8,768 nucleotides of DNA from an uncultured beta proteobacterium (lineage in GTDB: Bacteria; Pseudomonadota; Gammaproteobacteria; Burkholderiales; Burkholderiaceae). The position numbers and the translations under genes were made by a program. The notes under the pieces are model-generated. The model saw nothing but the letters and a program-made list of their open reading frames with translations, was not told where the DNA came from and did no database searches. Where the stretch lies: NCBI GenBank assembly GCA_903845455.1, contig CAIMXN010000220.1, positions 1 to 8,768 on the forward strand, read 5' to 3'. This document shows positions 1 to 7,292 of this stretch, piece after piece (position 1 is the stretch's first letter; each line of letters opens with the position of its first letter).

Positions 1-87
1 TACTATTGGGGTTCTGGGGATGGCGCAGGAGAAATGGCTGGTCGTATGAAACAAAATGGCAAGATGTGGGTATTACTGCCGCGCTAA
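1..87 (+). CDS. C-terminal end of an unidentified protein (5' partial)
   Basis: The first reading frame is open from base 1 to a TAA at 85-87 and encodes the last 28 residues of a protein, ending in KMWVLLPR. Of the two frames open at the left edge, this one has common codons (GGT, GCA, GAA, CGT), whereas the other is rich in rare AGG, AGA and CTA codons, so I take this one as coding. The tail contains a glycine-rich GSGDGAGEMAG stretch and ends in a hydrophobic strand, which suggests the end of a folded beta-rich domain. I do not recognise the family and assign no function. The gene ends 23 bases before the enoyl-CoA hydratase start, so the two may be co-transcribed. Confidence 0.5.
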   Translation, partial: YYWGSGDGAGEMAGRMKQNGKMWVLLPR

Positions 88-110
88 TGAATTAATGCTG
101 AAAGGGTTTT

Positions 111-887
111 ATGAGTTACAACACTATTTTGACCAAAGTGGCTGGCAAAGTTGCCACGATCACTTTAAATCGTCCTCAGGTATTAAATGCCTTAAATGAT
201 GAATTGATGGACGAATTGGGCACAGCGTTGATCGGCTTTGATGCCGACAACAATATTGGTTGCATCATCATCACGGGTAGCGAAAAAGCGTTTGCTGCTG
301 GAGCTGATATTGCCAAAATGGCGAAGTATCAATTTCATGAGGTTTATCGCCACGACTATATCTCTCGGAATTGGGAGCAGATCAGAAAAGTGCGTAAGCC
401 CGTCATTGCAGCTGTCTCTGGCTATGCATTGGGTGGCGGTTGTGAGTTAGCCATGATGTGCGACATGATTATGGCTGCTGATAATGCAAAATTTGGCCAA
501 CCAGAAATTAAGCTCGGCATTATTCCTGGTGCTGGTGGTACACAGCGTTTACCGCGTGCAGTATCTAAGGCAAAGGCAATGGATCTTGCTTTAACTGGCC
601 GTATGATGGATGCGAATGAAGCTGAGCGCTCAGGCCTGGTAGCACGAATTTTTCCTCAAGCTGATTTATTAAACGAAGTCTCTGCGATCGCAAAAGGGAT
701 TGCTGATATGCCATTGTTAACTGCGATGATGGTGAAAGAAAGCATCAATGCTGCTTATGAAACCACGCTCTCAGAAGGTATTCATTTTGAGCGTCGTCTA
801 TTCCATGCCTGCTTTGGTACGAACGATCAAAAAGAGGGCATGGCCGCGTTTGTAGAAAAACGCCCTGCTAAATTTACTAACTCTTGA
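111..887 (+). CDS. Enoyl-CoA hydratase (crotonase family)
   Basis: This 258-residue protein has the normal length for a cytoplasmic crotonase. It probably hydrates trans-2-enoyl-CoA to 3-hydroxyacyl-CoA in fatty-acid beta-oxidation or branched-chain degradation. The family landmarks are in order: FAAGADI (61-67) for CoA binding and the oxyanion hole, GYALGGGCELA (104-114) with the second oxyanion glycine and catalytic Glu112, and FGQPEIKLGIIPGAGGTQR (128-146) with catalytic Glu132. Both glutamates of true hydratases are present, so hydratase is favoured over isomerase or dehalogenase relatives. The C-terminal half (MVKESINAA, EGMAAFVEKR) closely resembles mitochondrial short-chain enoyl-CoA hydratase. 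The ATG at 111 has an AAAGGG ribosome site at 101-106 and gives a standard N-terminus. It follows the upstream partial gene by 23 bases and converges with the M20 gene across 19 bases. The physiological substrate cannot be read from the sequence. Confidence 0.93.
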   Translation: MSYNTILTKVAGKVATITLNRPQVLNALNDELMDELGTALIGFDADNNIGCIIITGSEKAFAAGADIAKMAKYQFHEVYRHDYISRNWEQIRKVRKPVIAAVSGYALGGGCELAMMCDMIMAADNAKFGQPEIKLGIIPGAGGTQRLPRAVSKAKAMDLALTGRMMDANEAERSGLVARIFPQADLLNEVSAIAKGIADMPLLTAMMVKESINAAYETTLSEGIHFERRLFHACFGTNDQKEGMAAFVEKRPAKFTNS

Positions 888-906
888 GCTTGCTGACGCA
901 GTAGAA

Positions 907-2103
907 CTAGTTTTTTTCCAGATAGCGTTGAGCTAATTTGACCCAATAGTTCACACCTACTGGGATCAGCGCATCATTAAAGTCGTAGGAAGGATTATGG
1001 AGGTGACATGGTCCCATGCCATGGCCAACAGAGCGATGATCACCGTCACCATTGCCTAAGAACACATAGCAACCGGGCTTTTCAAGTAAGAAGTAAGCAA
1101 AGTCTTCCGCACCCATCGTGGGATCAATTGACGTGTTGACGTTTTGTTCCCCAACTAACTCACTCATGACTTCGCTAGCAAATTCCACTTCACTTGCATG
1201 ATTGATGAGTGGTGGGTAACTTCTTGAAAAAGTAATTTCTGCTTGGCAGTCGAAGGCGCTTGCCACATTATGCGAAATCTCTCGCAGGCGAAGTTCGATG
1301 AGATCAAGTACTTCTAGGGTGAAGGTACGAACTGTGCCACCAATAAAAGCGCTATCAGGAATGACATTGCTTGTTTCACCCGCATGAAATTGTGTCACAG
1401 ATAAAACGGCAGCATCAACGGGACGTTTATTGCGGGTAATAATGCTTTGCAAGGCTTGGACTACTTGAGTACCGGCCAGGACTGGATCTGCGCTATTGTG
1501 CGGTAAGGCTGCGTGACCGCCTTTGCCGTGAATCCTGATTTCAAATAGATTGCTAGAGGCCATCATCGGGCCAGCAGTAACGCCAAAATGGCCTTCAGCA
1601 AGACCAGGCCAATTATGCAAACCAAAAACAGCATCGCAAGGAAACTGTTTAAAGAGCCCATCATTAATCATTTCTTTTGCACCAGCACCGCCTTCTTCAG
1701 CCGGTTGAAAAATAAAAATGACGGTACCCTTAAAGTCTCGGTGGTTTGATAAATATTGTGCAGCGCCTAACAGCATTGCAGTGTGGCCATCGTGACCACA
1801 GGCATGCATTTTTCCTGGATTGACAGAGGTATGCGCGAAATTATTGTGTTCTTGTAGTGGCAGTGCATCCATATCAGCACGCAAACCAACCATCTTTCCT
1901 GGGCCAAGATCTCCATCGAGACGACCAACTACCCCAGTCTTTCCCATGCCGCGAAAAACAGTAATACCCCAGCTAGAAAGTGCTTCGGCAACAAGATCGG
2001 ATGTGCGATTCTCTTCAAAGCGTAATTCTGGATGGGCGTGAATATTGCGCCGTATTTCTTGAATTGTCGCTGCGGAATCGACGATTTCAGGTAGTAATCG
2101 CAT
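907..2103 (-). CDS. M20 family metallo-amidohydrolase (hippurate hydrolase / N-acyl-amino-acid amidohydrolase type)
   Basis: This 398-residue cytoplasmic enzyme belongs to peptidase family M20D, which hydrolyses amide bonds of N-acyl amino acids such as hippurate or indole-acetyl amino acids with a two-metal centre. The expected ligands are visible: MHACGHDGHT (99-108) with Cys102 and His104, QPAEEGGAGA (133-142) with Glu136 and Glu137, GLHNWP (161-166) with His163, and CHLHNPSYDFND (366-377) with His369. The dimerisation (lid) domain sits between them, at about 185-295, and includes GKGGHAALPHNSADP. No signal peptide or membrane segment is seen. It starts 54 bases after the bioD stop on the same strand with no clear terminator between, so it may be the last gene of the bioAFD transcript. 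The ribosome site at its ATG is weak. The family is secure, the substrate unknown; a role in biotin metabolism would be speculation. Confidence 0.9.
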   Translation of the reverse strand: MRLLPEIVDSAATIQEIRRNIHAHPELRFEENRTSDLVAEALSSWGITVFRGMGKTGVVGRLDGDLGPGKMVGLRADMDALPLQEHNNFAHTSVNPGKMHACGHDGHTAMLLGAAQYLSNHRDFKGTVIFIFQPAEEGGAGAKEMINDGLFKQFPCDAVFGLHNWPGLAEGHFGVTAGPMMASSNLFEIRIHGKGGHAALPHNSADPVLAGTQVVQALQSIITRNKRPVDAAVLSVTQFHAGETSNVIPDSAFIGGTVRTFTLEVLDLIELRLREISHNVASAFDCQAEITFSRSYPPLINHASEVEFASEVMSELVGEQNVNTSIDPTMGAEDFAYFLLEKPGCYVFLGNGDGDHRSVGHGMGPCHLHNPSYDFNDALIPVGVNYWVKLAQRYLEKN

Positions 2104-2157
2104 GTGTTTATCTTATCTGAAACCACTTGGTGCTGCACGTATTTGGCCTAATGTGCA

Positions 2158-2880
2158 TCAGGGCAGCTTTATATGCTCCGCAGCAAACTGAAGTGCTCCT
2201 AATGAGTATGGTGCATTTGCTTGCTTTTGTAGGTTTTTAGGTAGCAAGGGGATAGTTCCAAGACAGGGAGCATTGATGCGGTCTTTGAGTGTCTGAATAT
2301 TGTCTTGTAATAGAGGCATTTCCTCAGAAAGGACGTTGGCAATCCAGCCCGCAACTGGAAGATGACGTATTTTTAATGCTTCGTAAGTTAACAGTGCGTG
2401 ATTAATACAACCCAAACGGATCCCCACTACCAGGATGACTGGTAACCCGATCGCCTTTGCTGCACCCCCTAAATCCTCTTTTTCATTGAGAGGCACTATC
2501 AGGCCACCAGCCCCTTCTACAACCACCCAGTCAAATTTTGCAGAGAGTTGTTCAAAGGCCTGAGTGATGACTGAAATTTTAAAGTCAATACCTTCAGCTT
2601 TTGCCACTAGATGTGGAGCAGCAGGGGTATTTAAGATATAAGGGCATAGCTCAACGCTACCAGGCTCTATATTTGAAGCAATCCTGAGGGTTTCTAGATC
2701 TTCATTTAGTAAACGCCCATCAGGACTGAGATAAGTACCTGCCACGACAGGTTTAAAACCAATAGTATTTAGTCCCGCTTCTTTCAACTTCACAATTAAG
2801 GCGCCACTGATTAAGGTTTTACCAACTTCGGTATCTGTACCAGCAATAAAGAACCCAGAAGGTTTATTGAGAACGCTCAA
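2158..2880 (-). CDS. bioD: Dethiobiotin synthetase (TTG start)
   Basis: BioD closes the ureido ring of dethiobiotin from 7,8-diaminopelargonate, CO2 and ATP, the penultimate step of biotin synthesis. The 240-residue protein has the family's usual length. It begins with a P-loop GTDTEVGKT (14-22), followed by GFKPVVAG (41-48) with the active-site Lys43, NED (59-61), VEGAGGLIVPL (121-131) and VVGIRLGCINHALLT (151-165), all strongly conserved in BioD. GWIANV (178-183) belongs to the nucleotide-base pocket. The start is a TTG at 2880-2878. No in-frame ATG lies between it and the P-loop, so initiation must occur near here, and an AGGA lies about 10 bases upstream. The TTG overlaps the bioF stop in a 4-base TTGA, indicating translational coupling to bioF. 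The protein looks intact. Confidence 0.95.
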   Translation of the reverse strand: MSVLNKPSGFFIAGTDTEVGKTLISGALIVKLKEAGLNTIGFKPVVAGTYLSPDGRLLNEDLETLRIASNIEPGSVELCPYILNTPAAPHLVAKAEGIDFKISVITQAFEQLSAKFDWVVVEGAGGLIVPLNEKEDLGGAAKAIGLPVILVVGIRLGCINHALLTYEALKIRHLPVAGWIANVLSEEMPLLQDNIQTLKDRINAPCLGTIPLLPKNLQKQANAPYSLGALQFAAEHIKLP

Positions 2881-4112
2881 GATAATTGTCCTACTTGAAC
2901 CTGCTGCTCAATTTTTTGCAAAACCCAAATGAGTTTTTGCAAATCTTCAAGGCTGTGATTCGCCGAAAAAGTAATACGCAGACGAGCACTGCCTGCGGGA
3001 ACCGTTGGTGGTCTGATGGCTGGAATCCAGTAGCCCATCTCATCTAATAATTTGGCTGCAGCCAAAGCATTGGCGTTACTTCCAAGAATCACTGGCTGAA
3101 TTGGCGTACATGAACTCATCTTTTTCCAATCAGAAAAATGCATTTCATTTTGCCAATAGGTAATCAGTTGATTGAGTTGGCGACGACGAGATTTTCCCTC
3201 ATTACTCTCAATGATCGATAGGCTTTTGAGTAAAGCATGCGCGATGGCTGGTGGGGTCGCTGTGCTGTAAATATAGGGGCGGCCTTTTTGAATGAGCCAA
3301 TCAATAAAAGGAGCTTGCGCGCAAACGAAGGCGCCGCTAACTCCCGCAGCTTTGCCGAGCGTACCAATATAGATAATGCGTTCCGAGACGATATTAAATT
3401 GCTCCAGAATACCGTGACCTTGCTCGCCTAGTACACCAAAACCATGGGCATCATCCACTAAGAGCAATGCGTCATATTGTTCAGCAATTGCTACCAGTGC
3501 TTTCACTGGAGTGATGTCACCATCCATACTAAAAACACCATCTGTCACGATGAGTTTGAGAGGCCTCTTATCATGCTTAAGAGCCTTTTGAAGAGTATCT
3601 AATTGCTGATGATCAAATAATATGACTGAGGCTTTGGATTGAGTACTTGCTAAGCGTACACCATCAATAATCGACGCATGGTTGAGTTCGGCCGAGTAAA
3701 TGCTAGCCTCTTCTGGCTTAGCAAGCTTTACTAAGCCAGTGATTGCAGCAAGATTTGCAAGATATCCGGTGCTAAAGAATAGCGCGCGTGCATTGGGAAT
3801 ATGTTCACTTTGAAAAGAGGCTAATTTTTTTTCTAGTAAGTCATGGGTAATGTGATGGCCGCTGATCAGATGGGATGCACCACTACCAACCCCATACTGA
3901 TTTGCACCCTCTGCCAATGCTGCAATTAACTCTGGATGATTGGCTAGACCTAAGTAGTCATTACTGCAAAAGGCATGTAGCTTGCGGTTCTCGACTATTG
4001 CTTCAGTATCACAAGGTGATTCGGTCATACGCAGTTTGCGTTTAAGTAATTGGGTTTCAAGCTCGGCAATTTGCTCTTGTGCCATACCTAAAGCATGAAA
4101 TGGGGGTTTCAT
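2877..4112 (-). CDS. bioF: 8-amino-7-oxononanoate synthase
   Basis: BioF is a PLP enzyme of the alpha-oxoamine synthase family. It condenses a pimeloyl thioester with L-alanine to give 8-amino-7-oxononanoate (KAPA). The 411-residue length is slightly above the usual 385-400. Signatures in order are CSNDYLGLANHP (49-60), GSGASHLISG (76-85), LNHASIIDG (143-151) with the PLP-stacking His145, VDDAHGFGVLG (219-229) with Asp220 and His223, and GTLGKAAGVSGAF (250-262) with the Schiff-base Lys254. RPPTVPAGSARLRITFSANH (367-386) is the C-terminal substrate-side segment. The chosen ATG overlaps the bioA stop by 4 bases (ATGA) and has an AAGGT ribosome site inside the end of bioA. A second Met at residue 10 is a less likely start. 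The gene is followed by bioD with another 4-base overlap, so translation of bioA, bioF and bioD is probably coupled. Confidence 0.95.
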   Translation of the reverse strand: MKPPFHALGMAQEQIAELETQLLKRKLRMTESPCDTEAIVENRKLHAFCSNDYLGLANHPELIAALAEGANQYGVGSGASHLISGHHITHDLLEKKLASFQSEHIPNARALFFSTGYLANLAAITGLVKLAKPEEASIYSAELNHASIIDGVRLASTQSKASVILFDHQQLDTLQKALKHDKRPLKLIVTDGVFSMDGDITPVKALVAIAEQYDALLLVDDAHGFGVLGEQGHGILEQFNIVSERIIYIGTLGKAAGVSGAFVCAQAPFIDWLIQKGRPYIYSTATPPAIAHALLKSLSIIESNEGKSRRRQLNQLITYWQNEMHFSDWKKMSSCTPIQPVILGSNANALAAAKLLDEMGYWIPAIRPPTVPAGSARLRITFSANHSLEDLQKLIWVLQKIEQQVQVGQLS

Positions 4113-5464
4113 GCGAAGACCTTATTCAAGGCGCGCTGTACTGCTTCACCCATTTGCAGGGTTTCAGTAGCAGAAAGAATGTAAGGAGGCATTATGTAGA
4201 TCGTGTTGCCGATAGGGCGAATGAGTACACCTTGATCCAAACTAGCGGAGAACATTTCACGAGGGAATGTATTTGGGTTTTTCAGAGATGCAATTTTGAC
4301 ATCAAAAGCTAAGATCATGCCTTGCTGGCGCCAATACTCTATGCGGGTATCTGTTTTAGCCCAAGCAAATGCGCTAGCTAATTCTTGTGCTTGAAGCAGA
4401 TTCTTTTCGAGAATATTTTCAGTGTCAAATATCTCTAAGCAAGCTAGAGCAGCTGAACATGCAAGAGGATTACCGGTGTAAGAGTGTGAATGTAGAAAAC
4501 CATGTTTTGTTTCATCGCTATAGAAAGTGCGATAAATCTTTTCCGTAGTCAGGCAAAGCGATAGCGGCAGATAGCCTCCGCTAATACCTTTGGAAAGGGT
4601 CAAAAAGTCTGGCCAGATACCAGCGTGTTCACAAGCAAAAAATTTACCAGTACGACCACATCCAACAGCAATTTCATCCGCGATGAAATGAATGCTATAG
4701 CGATCGCAGAGCGCTCTTACTTGACGCAGATATTCTGGTGAGTACATCGCCATTTGCCCTGCACACTGAACCAGTGGTTCAACAATAATGGCAGCAATAT
4801 TGTGATGTTCTTGCTCAAACAGTTTTTCAAGAGCATTGGCAGCTTGCTTGGCAACATCCTCAGCGCTTTCACCAACTTTGGCTTTGCGAGCATCGGGTGA
4901 TGTTACGGTAAAAACCTCTTGCAGCAGTGAGCCATAAGCTTCTCGAAAAATAGCAACATCCGTTACTGCTAATGCGCCGAGGGTTTCACCATGGTAGCCA
5001 TTTTCTAAGCAAACAAATTTTTTCTTATTGGGTTTGTTATTGAGTTGCCAAAAGTGGTGGCTCATCTTTAAAGCGATTTCCACTGCAGATGCACCATCAG
5101 ATGCGTAAAAGGCATGCCCCAAATTTTTTTTCGTTAAAGCAGCAAGCTTTTCAGATAGCTGGATAACTGGAGGGTGGGTGAAGCCAGCCAGCATGACGTG
5201 CTCAATTTTTTCTAATTGAGCACAAATCGCTTGATTGATGCGAGGATTAGAGTGGCCGAATAAATTTGTCCACCAAGAGCTAATACAGTCTAATAAGGCA
5301 TTACCTTGGTCGTCATATAGCCATGGCCCTTTGCCATGAGTGATGGCAATTAGAGGAAAAGTTTCATGATGCTTCATCTGGGTACAGGGATGCCAAACGG
5401 CCTCCAGGCTTCTTTTAACCCAGTGGTTTTGATTTACATCAGGAATAACCTTCTTTTTCATCAT
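4109..5464 (-). CDS. bioA: Adenosylmethionine-8-amino-7-oxononanoate aminotransferase
   Basis: BioA is a class III PLP aminotransferase that converts KAPA to 7,8-diaminopelargonate. The 451-residue length fits (E. coli BioA is about 430). WHPCTQM (24-30) and SSWWTNLFGH (62-71), with the Trp-Trp pair of the substrate pocket, distinguish BioA from other class III enzymes. NGYHGETLGALAVTD (155-169) carries Tyr157, and IADEIAVGCGRTG (261-273) carries PLP-contacting Asp263. LTLSKGISGGYLPLS (288-302) carries the Schiff-base Lys292, HSYTGNPLACSAA (327-339) follows, and GVLIRPIGNTIYIMPPY (412-428) carries the substrate-binding Arg416. The amino donor is usually S-adenosylmethionine in this family, but I cannot prove it here. 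Two tandem ATG codons open the frame; the upstream one is used here and the ribosome site is weak. It heads the minus-strand operon and is divergent from bioB. Confidence 0.95.
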   Translation of the reverse strand: MMKKKVIPDVNQNHWVKRSLEAVWHPCTQMKHHETFPLIAITHGKGPWLYDDQGNALLDCISSWWTNLFGHSNPRINQAICAQLEKIEHVMLAGFTHPPVIQLSEKLAALTKKNLGHAFYASDGASAVEIALKMSHHFWQLNNKPNKKKFVCLENGYHGETLGALAVTDVAIFREAYGSLLQEVFTVTSPDARKAKVGESAEDVAKQAANALEKLFEQEHHNIAAIIVEPLVQCAGQMAMYSPEYLRQVRALCDRYSIHFIADEIAVGCGRTGKFFACEHAGIWPDFLTLSKGISGGYLPLSLCLTTEKIYRTFYSDETKHGFLHSHSYTGNPLACSAALACLEIFDTENILEKNLLQAQELASAFAWAKTDTRIEYWRQQGMILAFDVKIASLKNPNTFPREMFSASLDQGVLIRPIGNTIYIMPPYILSATETLQMGEAVQRALNKVFA

Positions 5465-5550
5465 TGATATTTGACCACTAGTTTTTCTTAATCTAAGCTT
5501 CCATCTGTTATGTTTATGACTTGATTTGATTTATTTTCTGGAATTTACCC
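5465..5550. promoter_or_regulatory. Divergent bioA / bioB intergenic regulatory region
   Basis: These 86 AT-rich bases separate the bioA and bioB starts and must contain or overlap promoters for both directions, since no gene lies upstream of either on its own strand. Toward bioB there is a possible extended -10, TG-T-TATGTT (5506-5514), with a poor -35 (TTCTTA, 5485-5490), which would leave a leader of about 30 bases. A TGGAA (5539-5543) lies 7 bases before the bioB ATG and can serve as its ribosome site. I find no good promoter toward bioA by eye. No long palindrome like the E. coli BirA operator and no BioR-type TTATMKATAA site is visible. The promoter assignment is tentative; the divergent arrangement itself is certain. 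Confidence 0.5.
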
Positions 5551-6588
5551 ATGCTGGATGCACAAACTACTGAAAAACCCCTCACCCATGTCAAATCTAA
5601 GGCTGATTTACATAGGGAGGTGAATGCTTCTGGTTCTTGGACGGTTGCTCAAATTGAGGCTCTATTTCACTTGCCATTCAATGATTTGCTGTCTCAGGCT
5701 CAAACAGTACATCGAACTAATTTCCCTGAAGGAGATGTGGAGTTAGCAACACTGTTGTCCATTAAGACGGGAGGATGCCCCGAGGATTGTAGCTATTGCC
5801 CTCAGGCTGCTCGCTATGACACCGATGTGCAAGCTACCAAGCTAATGGAGTTGGATGATGTCCTTGAGGCTGCTAGAGCGGCTAAAGCCGCTGGTTCCAA
5901 TCGCTTTTGTATGGGCGCGGCTTGGCGTGAGCCCAAGGATCGTGATATCGAAAAAGTGACCGCCATGATTAAAGGCGTAAAGGCTTTGGGTCTAGAGACT
6001 TGTGCCACCTTAGGAATGTTAGAAGTTGATCAGGCTGTGGCGCTCCAGGAAGCTGGCTTAGATTTTTATAACCATAATCTTGATACCAGCGAAGATTTTT
6101 ATCGCTCTGTGATCTCAACAAGGGGCTACCAAGATCGTTTAGACACTCTTTCCAATGTCCGTGCAGCCGGTATGTCGGTTTGCTGTGGCGGTATTGTGGG
6201 TATGGGTGAGTCACGCGAGCAACGGGCTGCTTTCTTAGCCCGCTTGGCTAATTTGAGTCCTTACCCTGAGTCAGTACCGATTAATCATTTGGTGCCAGTG
6301 GCAGGCACGCCATTGGCAGATCAAAAGCCAATGGACCCCCTCGAATTTGTCAGAACAATTGCGATTGCACGCATCACCATGCCGAGTGCTAGAGTGCGTT
6401 TATCGGCTGGTCGTCAAGAGCTTGGTAGAGCAGTTCAGGCCATGTGCTTTTTAGCTGGAGCTAACTCTATTTTTTATGGTGAGCAACTACTCACTACTGG
6501 CAACCCTGAGGCAGAAGAAGACCGTGCGCTATTGGCTGAGCTTGGGTTGAAAACAAAGCAGAGCTGTAAAGCTGAAGTTTTAATCTAA
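5551..6588 (+). CDS. bioB: Biotin synthase (radical SAM)
   Basis: BioB inserts sulfur into dethiobiotin to form biotin, using a radical-SAM [4Fe-4S] cluster and a sacrificial [2Fe-2S] cluster. The 345-residue length is typical. The radical-SAM cysteines are in GGCPEDCSYCPQ (74-85): Cys76, Cys80 and Cys83. The likely [2Fe-2S] ligands are Cys120 (RFCMGAAWR), Cys151 (ETCATLG), Cys211 (VCCGGIVGMGE) and Arg283 (VRLSAGR), matching E. coli Cys97, Cys128, Cys188 and Arg260. YNHNLDTS (173-180) and INHLVPVAGTPL (244-255) are further BioB signatures. The first about 25 residues are a poorly conserved leader. The ATG at 5551 has a GGA-type ribosome site 7 bases upstream. It is transcribed away from bioA and is followed after 14 bases by coq7, so bioB and coq7 probably share a transcript. 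No missing catalytic residue is seen. Confidence 0.97.
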   Translation: MLDAQTTEKPLTHVKSKADLHREVNASGSWTVAQIEALFHLPFNDLLSQAQTVHRTNFPEGDVELATLLSIKTGGCPEDCSYCPQAARYDTDVQATKLMELDDVLEAARAAKAAGSNRFCMGAAWREPKDRDIEKVTAMIKGVKALGLETCATLGMLEVDQAVALQEAGLDFYNHNLDTSEDFYRSVISTRGYQDRLDTLSNVRAAGMSVCCGGIVGMGESREQRAAFLARLANLSPYPESVPINHLVPVAGTPLADQKPMDPLEFVRTIAIARITMPSARVRLSAGRQELGRAVQAMCFLAGANSIFYGEQLLTTGNPEAEEDRALLAELGLKTKQSCKAEVLI

Positions 6589-6602
6589 GCTTTTAGCTAG
6601 AA

Positions 6603-7232
6603 ATGTCCCCCTTAGATCACTTCATTATTGAGTTTGATACTGCGCTGCGGTCAATGGTCGGTGGTGCCAATGCACATCGCCCAACCCCTGGGTCTGATTC
6701 CAGCACGGAAGTGGTTTTGGAGCCCACCGAGAGAGAGCATGCCGCAGGCTTAATGCGAGTAAATCATGTTGGTGAAGTTTGTGCTCAGGCGCTCTATCAA
6801 TCGCAAAAATTATTTGCCAGAAATCCAGAGATTCAAGAGATGCTGCACCACTCTGGGCAAGAAGAAATGGACCACTTGGCTTGGTGCGAAACACGCCTAC
6901 AAGAGTTAGGTTCTCATACGAGTTACCTCAATCCATTTTGGTATGCGGGATCCTTCGCAATCGGCATGGTTGCTGGCTTAGCGGGCGATAAGTGGAGTTT
7001 GGGATTTGTTGCTGAAACAGAAAAGCAAGTAGAGAATCATCTCGCGAGTCACTTGGAAAAATTACCCCAAAATGATCATCGTTCGCGGGCGATTGTTGAG
7101 CAAATGCGGCTGGATGAAATTGAGCATGGGCAAGCCGCTTTGCAGGCTGGCGGAATCTCTTTACCTAACCCCGTTCAGCAAATCATGAAGGCAATGTCTA
7201 AGATCATGACAATGAGTGCCTACAAAATCTAA
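6603..7232 (+). CDS. coq7: Demethoxyubiquinone hydroxylase (Coq7 family di-iron monooxygenase)
   Basis: Coq7 hydroxylates 2-polyprenyl-3-methyl-6-methoxy-1,4-benzoquinol (demethoxyubiquinol), a late step of ubiquinone synthesis at the inner membrane. It takes the place of the flavin enzyme UbiF in many alpha- and betaproteobacteria. The 209-residue protein has a variable N-terminus of about 45 residues, then the ferritin-like four-helix fold. The di-iron ligands are visible: Glu58 (NHVGEV), Glu88 and His91 (EEMDH), Glu140 (AETEKQVENH), and Glu172 and His175 (LDEIEH), giving the two characteristic ExxH pairs. The stretch YAGSFAIGMVAGLAG (114-128) is the hydrophobic membrane-facing segment known in this family, not a true transmembrane helix. 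The ATG at 6603 lies 14 bases after bioB, with a weak ribosome site, so expression probably depends on bioB read-through. Confidence 0.95.
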   Translation: MSPLDHFIIEFDTALRSMVGGANAHRPTPGSDSSTEVVLEPTEREHAAGLMRVNHVGEVCAQALYQSQKLFARNPEIQEMLHHSGQEEMDHLAWCETRLQELGSHTSYLNPFWYAGSFAIGMVAGLAGDKWSLGFVAETEKQVENHLASHLEKLPQNDHRSRAIVEQMRLDEIEHGQAALQAGGISLPNPVQQIMKAMSKIMTMSAYKI

Positions 7233-7264
7233 TTTTGGATTTGTATTGGGTAAATGCCAAAATT

Positions 7265-7292
7265 AATATACTGTTCTTTAATACAGTATATT
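7265..7292. promoter_or_regulatory. Candidate LexA (SOS) box within a perfect inverted repeat
   Basis: Ten-base arms AATATACTGT and ACAGTATATT flank an 8-base centre with no mismatch. The inner 20 bases (7269-7288), TACTGTTCTTTAATACAGTA, fit the E. coli LexA form TACTG-N10-CAGTA exactly. Betaproteobacteria are known to use the same CTGT-N8-ACAG pattern. A possible promoter with -35 TTGTAT (7241-7246) and -10 TAATAT (7264-7269) at 17-base spacing would be covered by bound LexA. The nearest downstream gene is mraZ, about 215 bases away. A transcription terminator is a poor alternative, because the stem is almost all A and T apart from two GC pairs and no T-run follows. Binding by LexA is inferred. 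Confidence 0.65.

Noticed and set aside
2133..2164. Inverted repeat TGCAC ... GTGCA with outer GCTGC / GCAGC between bioD and the M20 gene, considered as a terminator
   Set aside because: The paired segments are short and interrupted, one arm lies within the end of bioD, and no T-run follows on the minus strand.
3237..3431. Plus-strand frame inside bioF, and similar antisense frames inside bioA, bioB, coq7 and the M20 gene
   Set aside because: They lie opposite well-conserved enzyme sequences, lack recognisable domains, and have no supporting ribosome sites.
5508..5519. TTATGTTTATGA before bioB as a BioR operator
   Set aside because: It does not fit TTATMKATAA and is not palindromic.
7265..7292. 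The long inverted repeat read as the transcription terminator of coq7
   Set aside because: The stem has only two GC pairs per arm and is not followed by a run of T, so it would be a poor intrinsic terminator. The exact LexA-type core explains it better.
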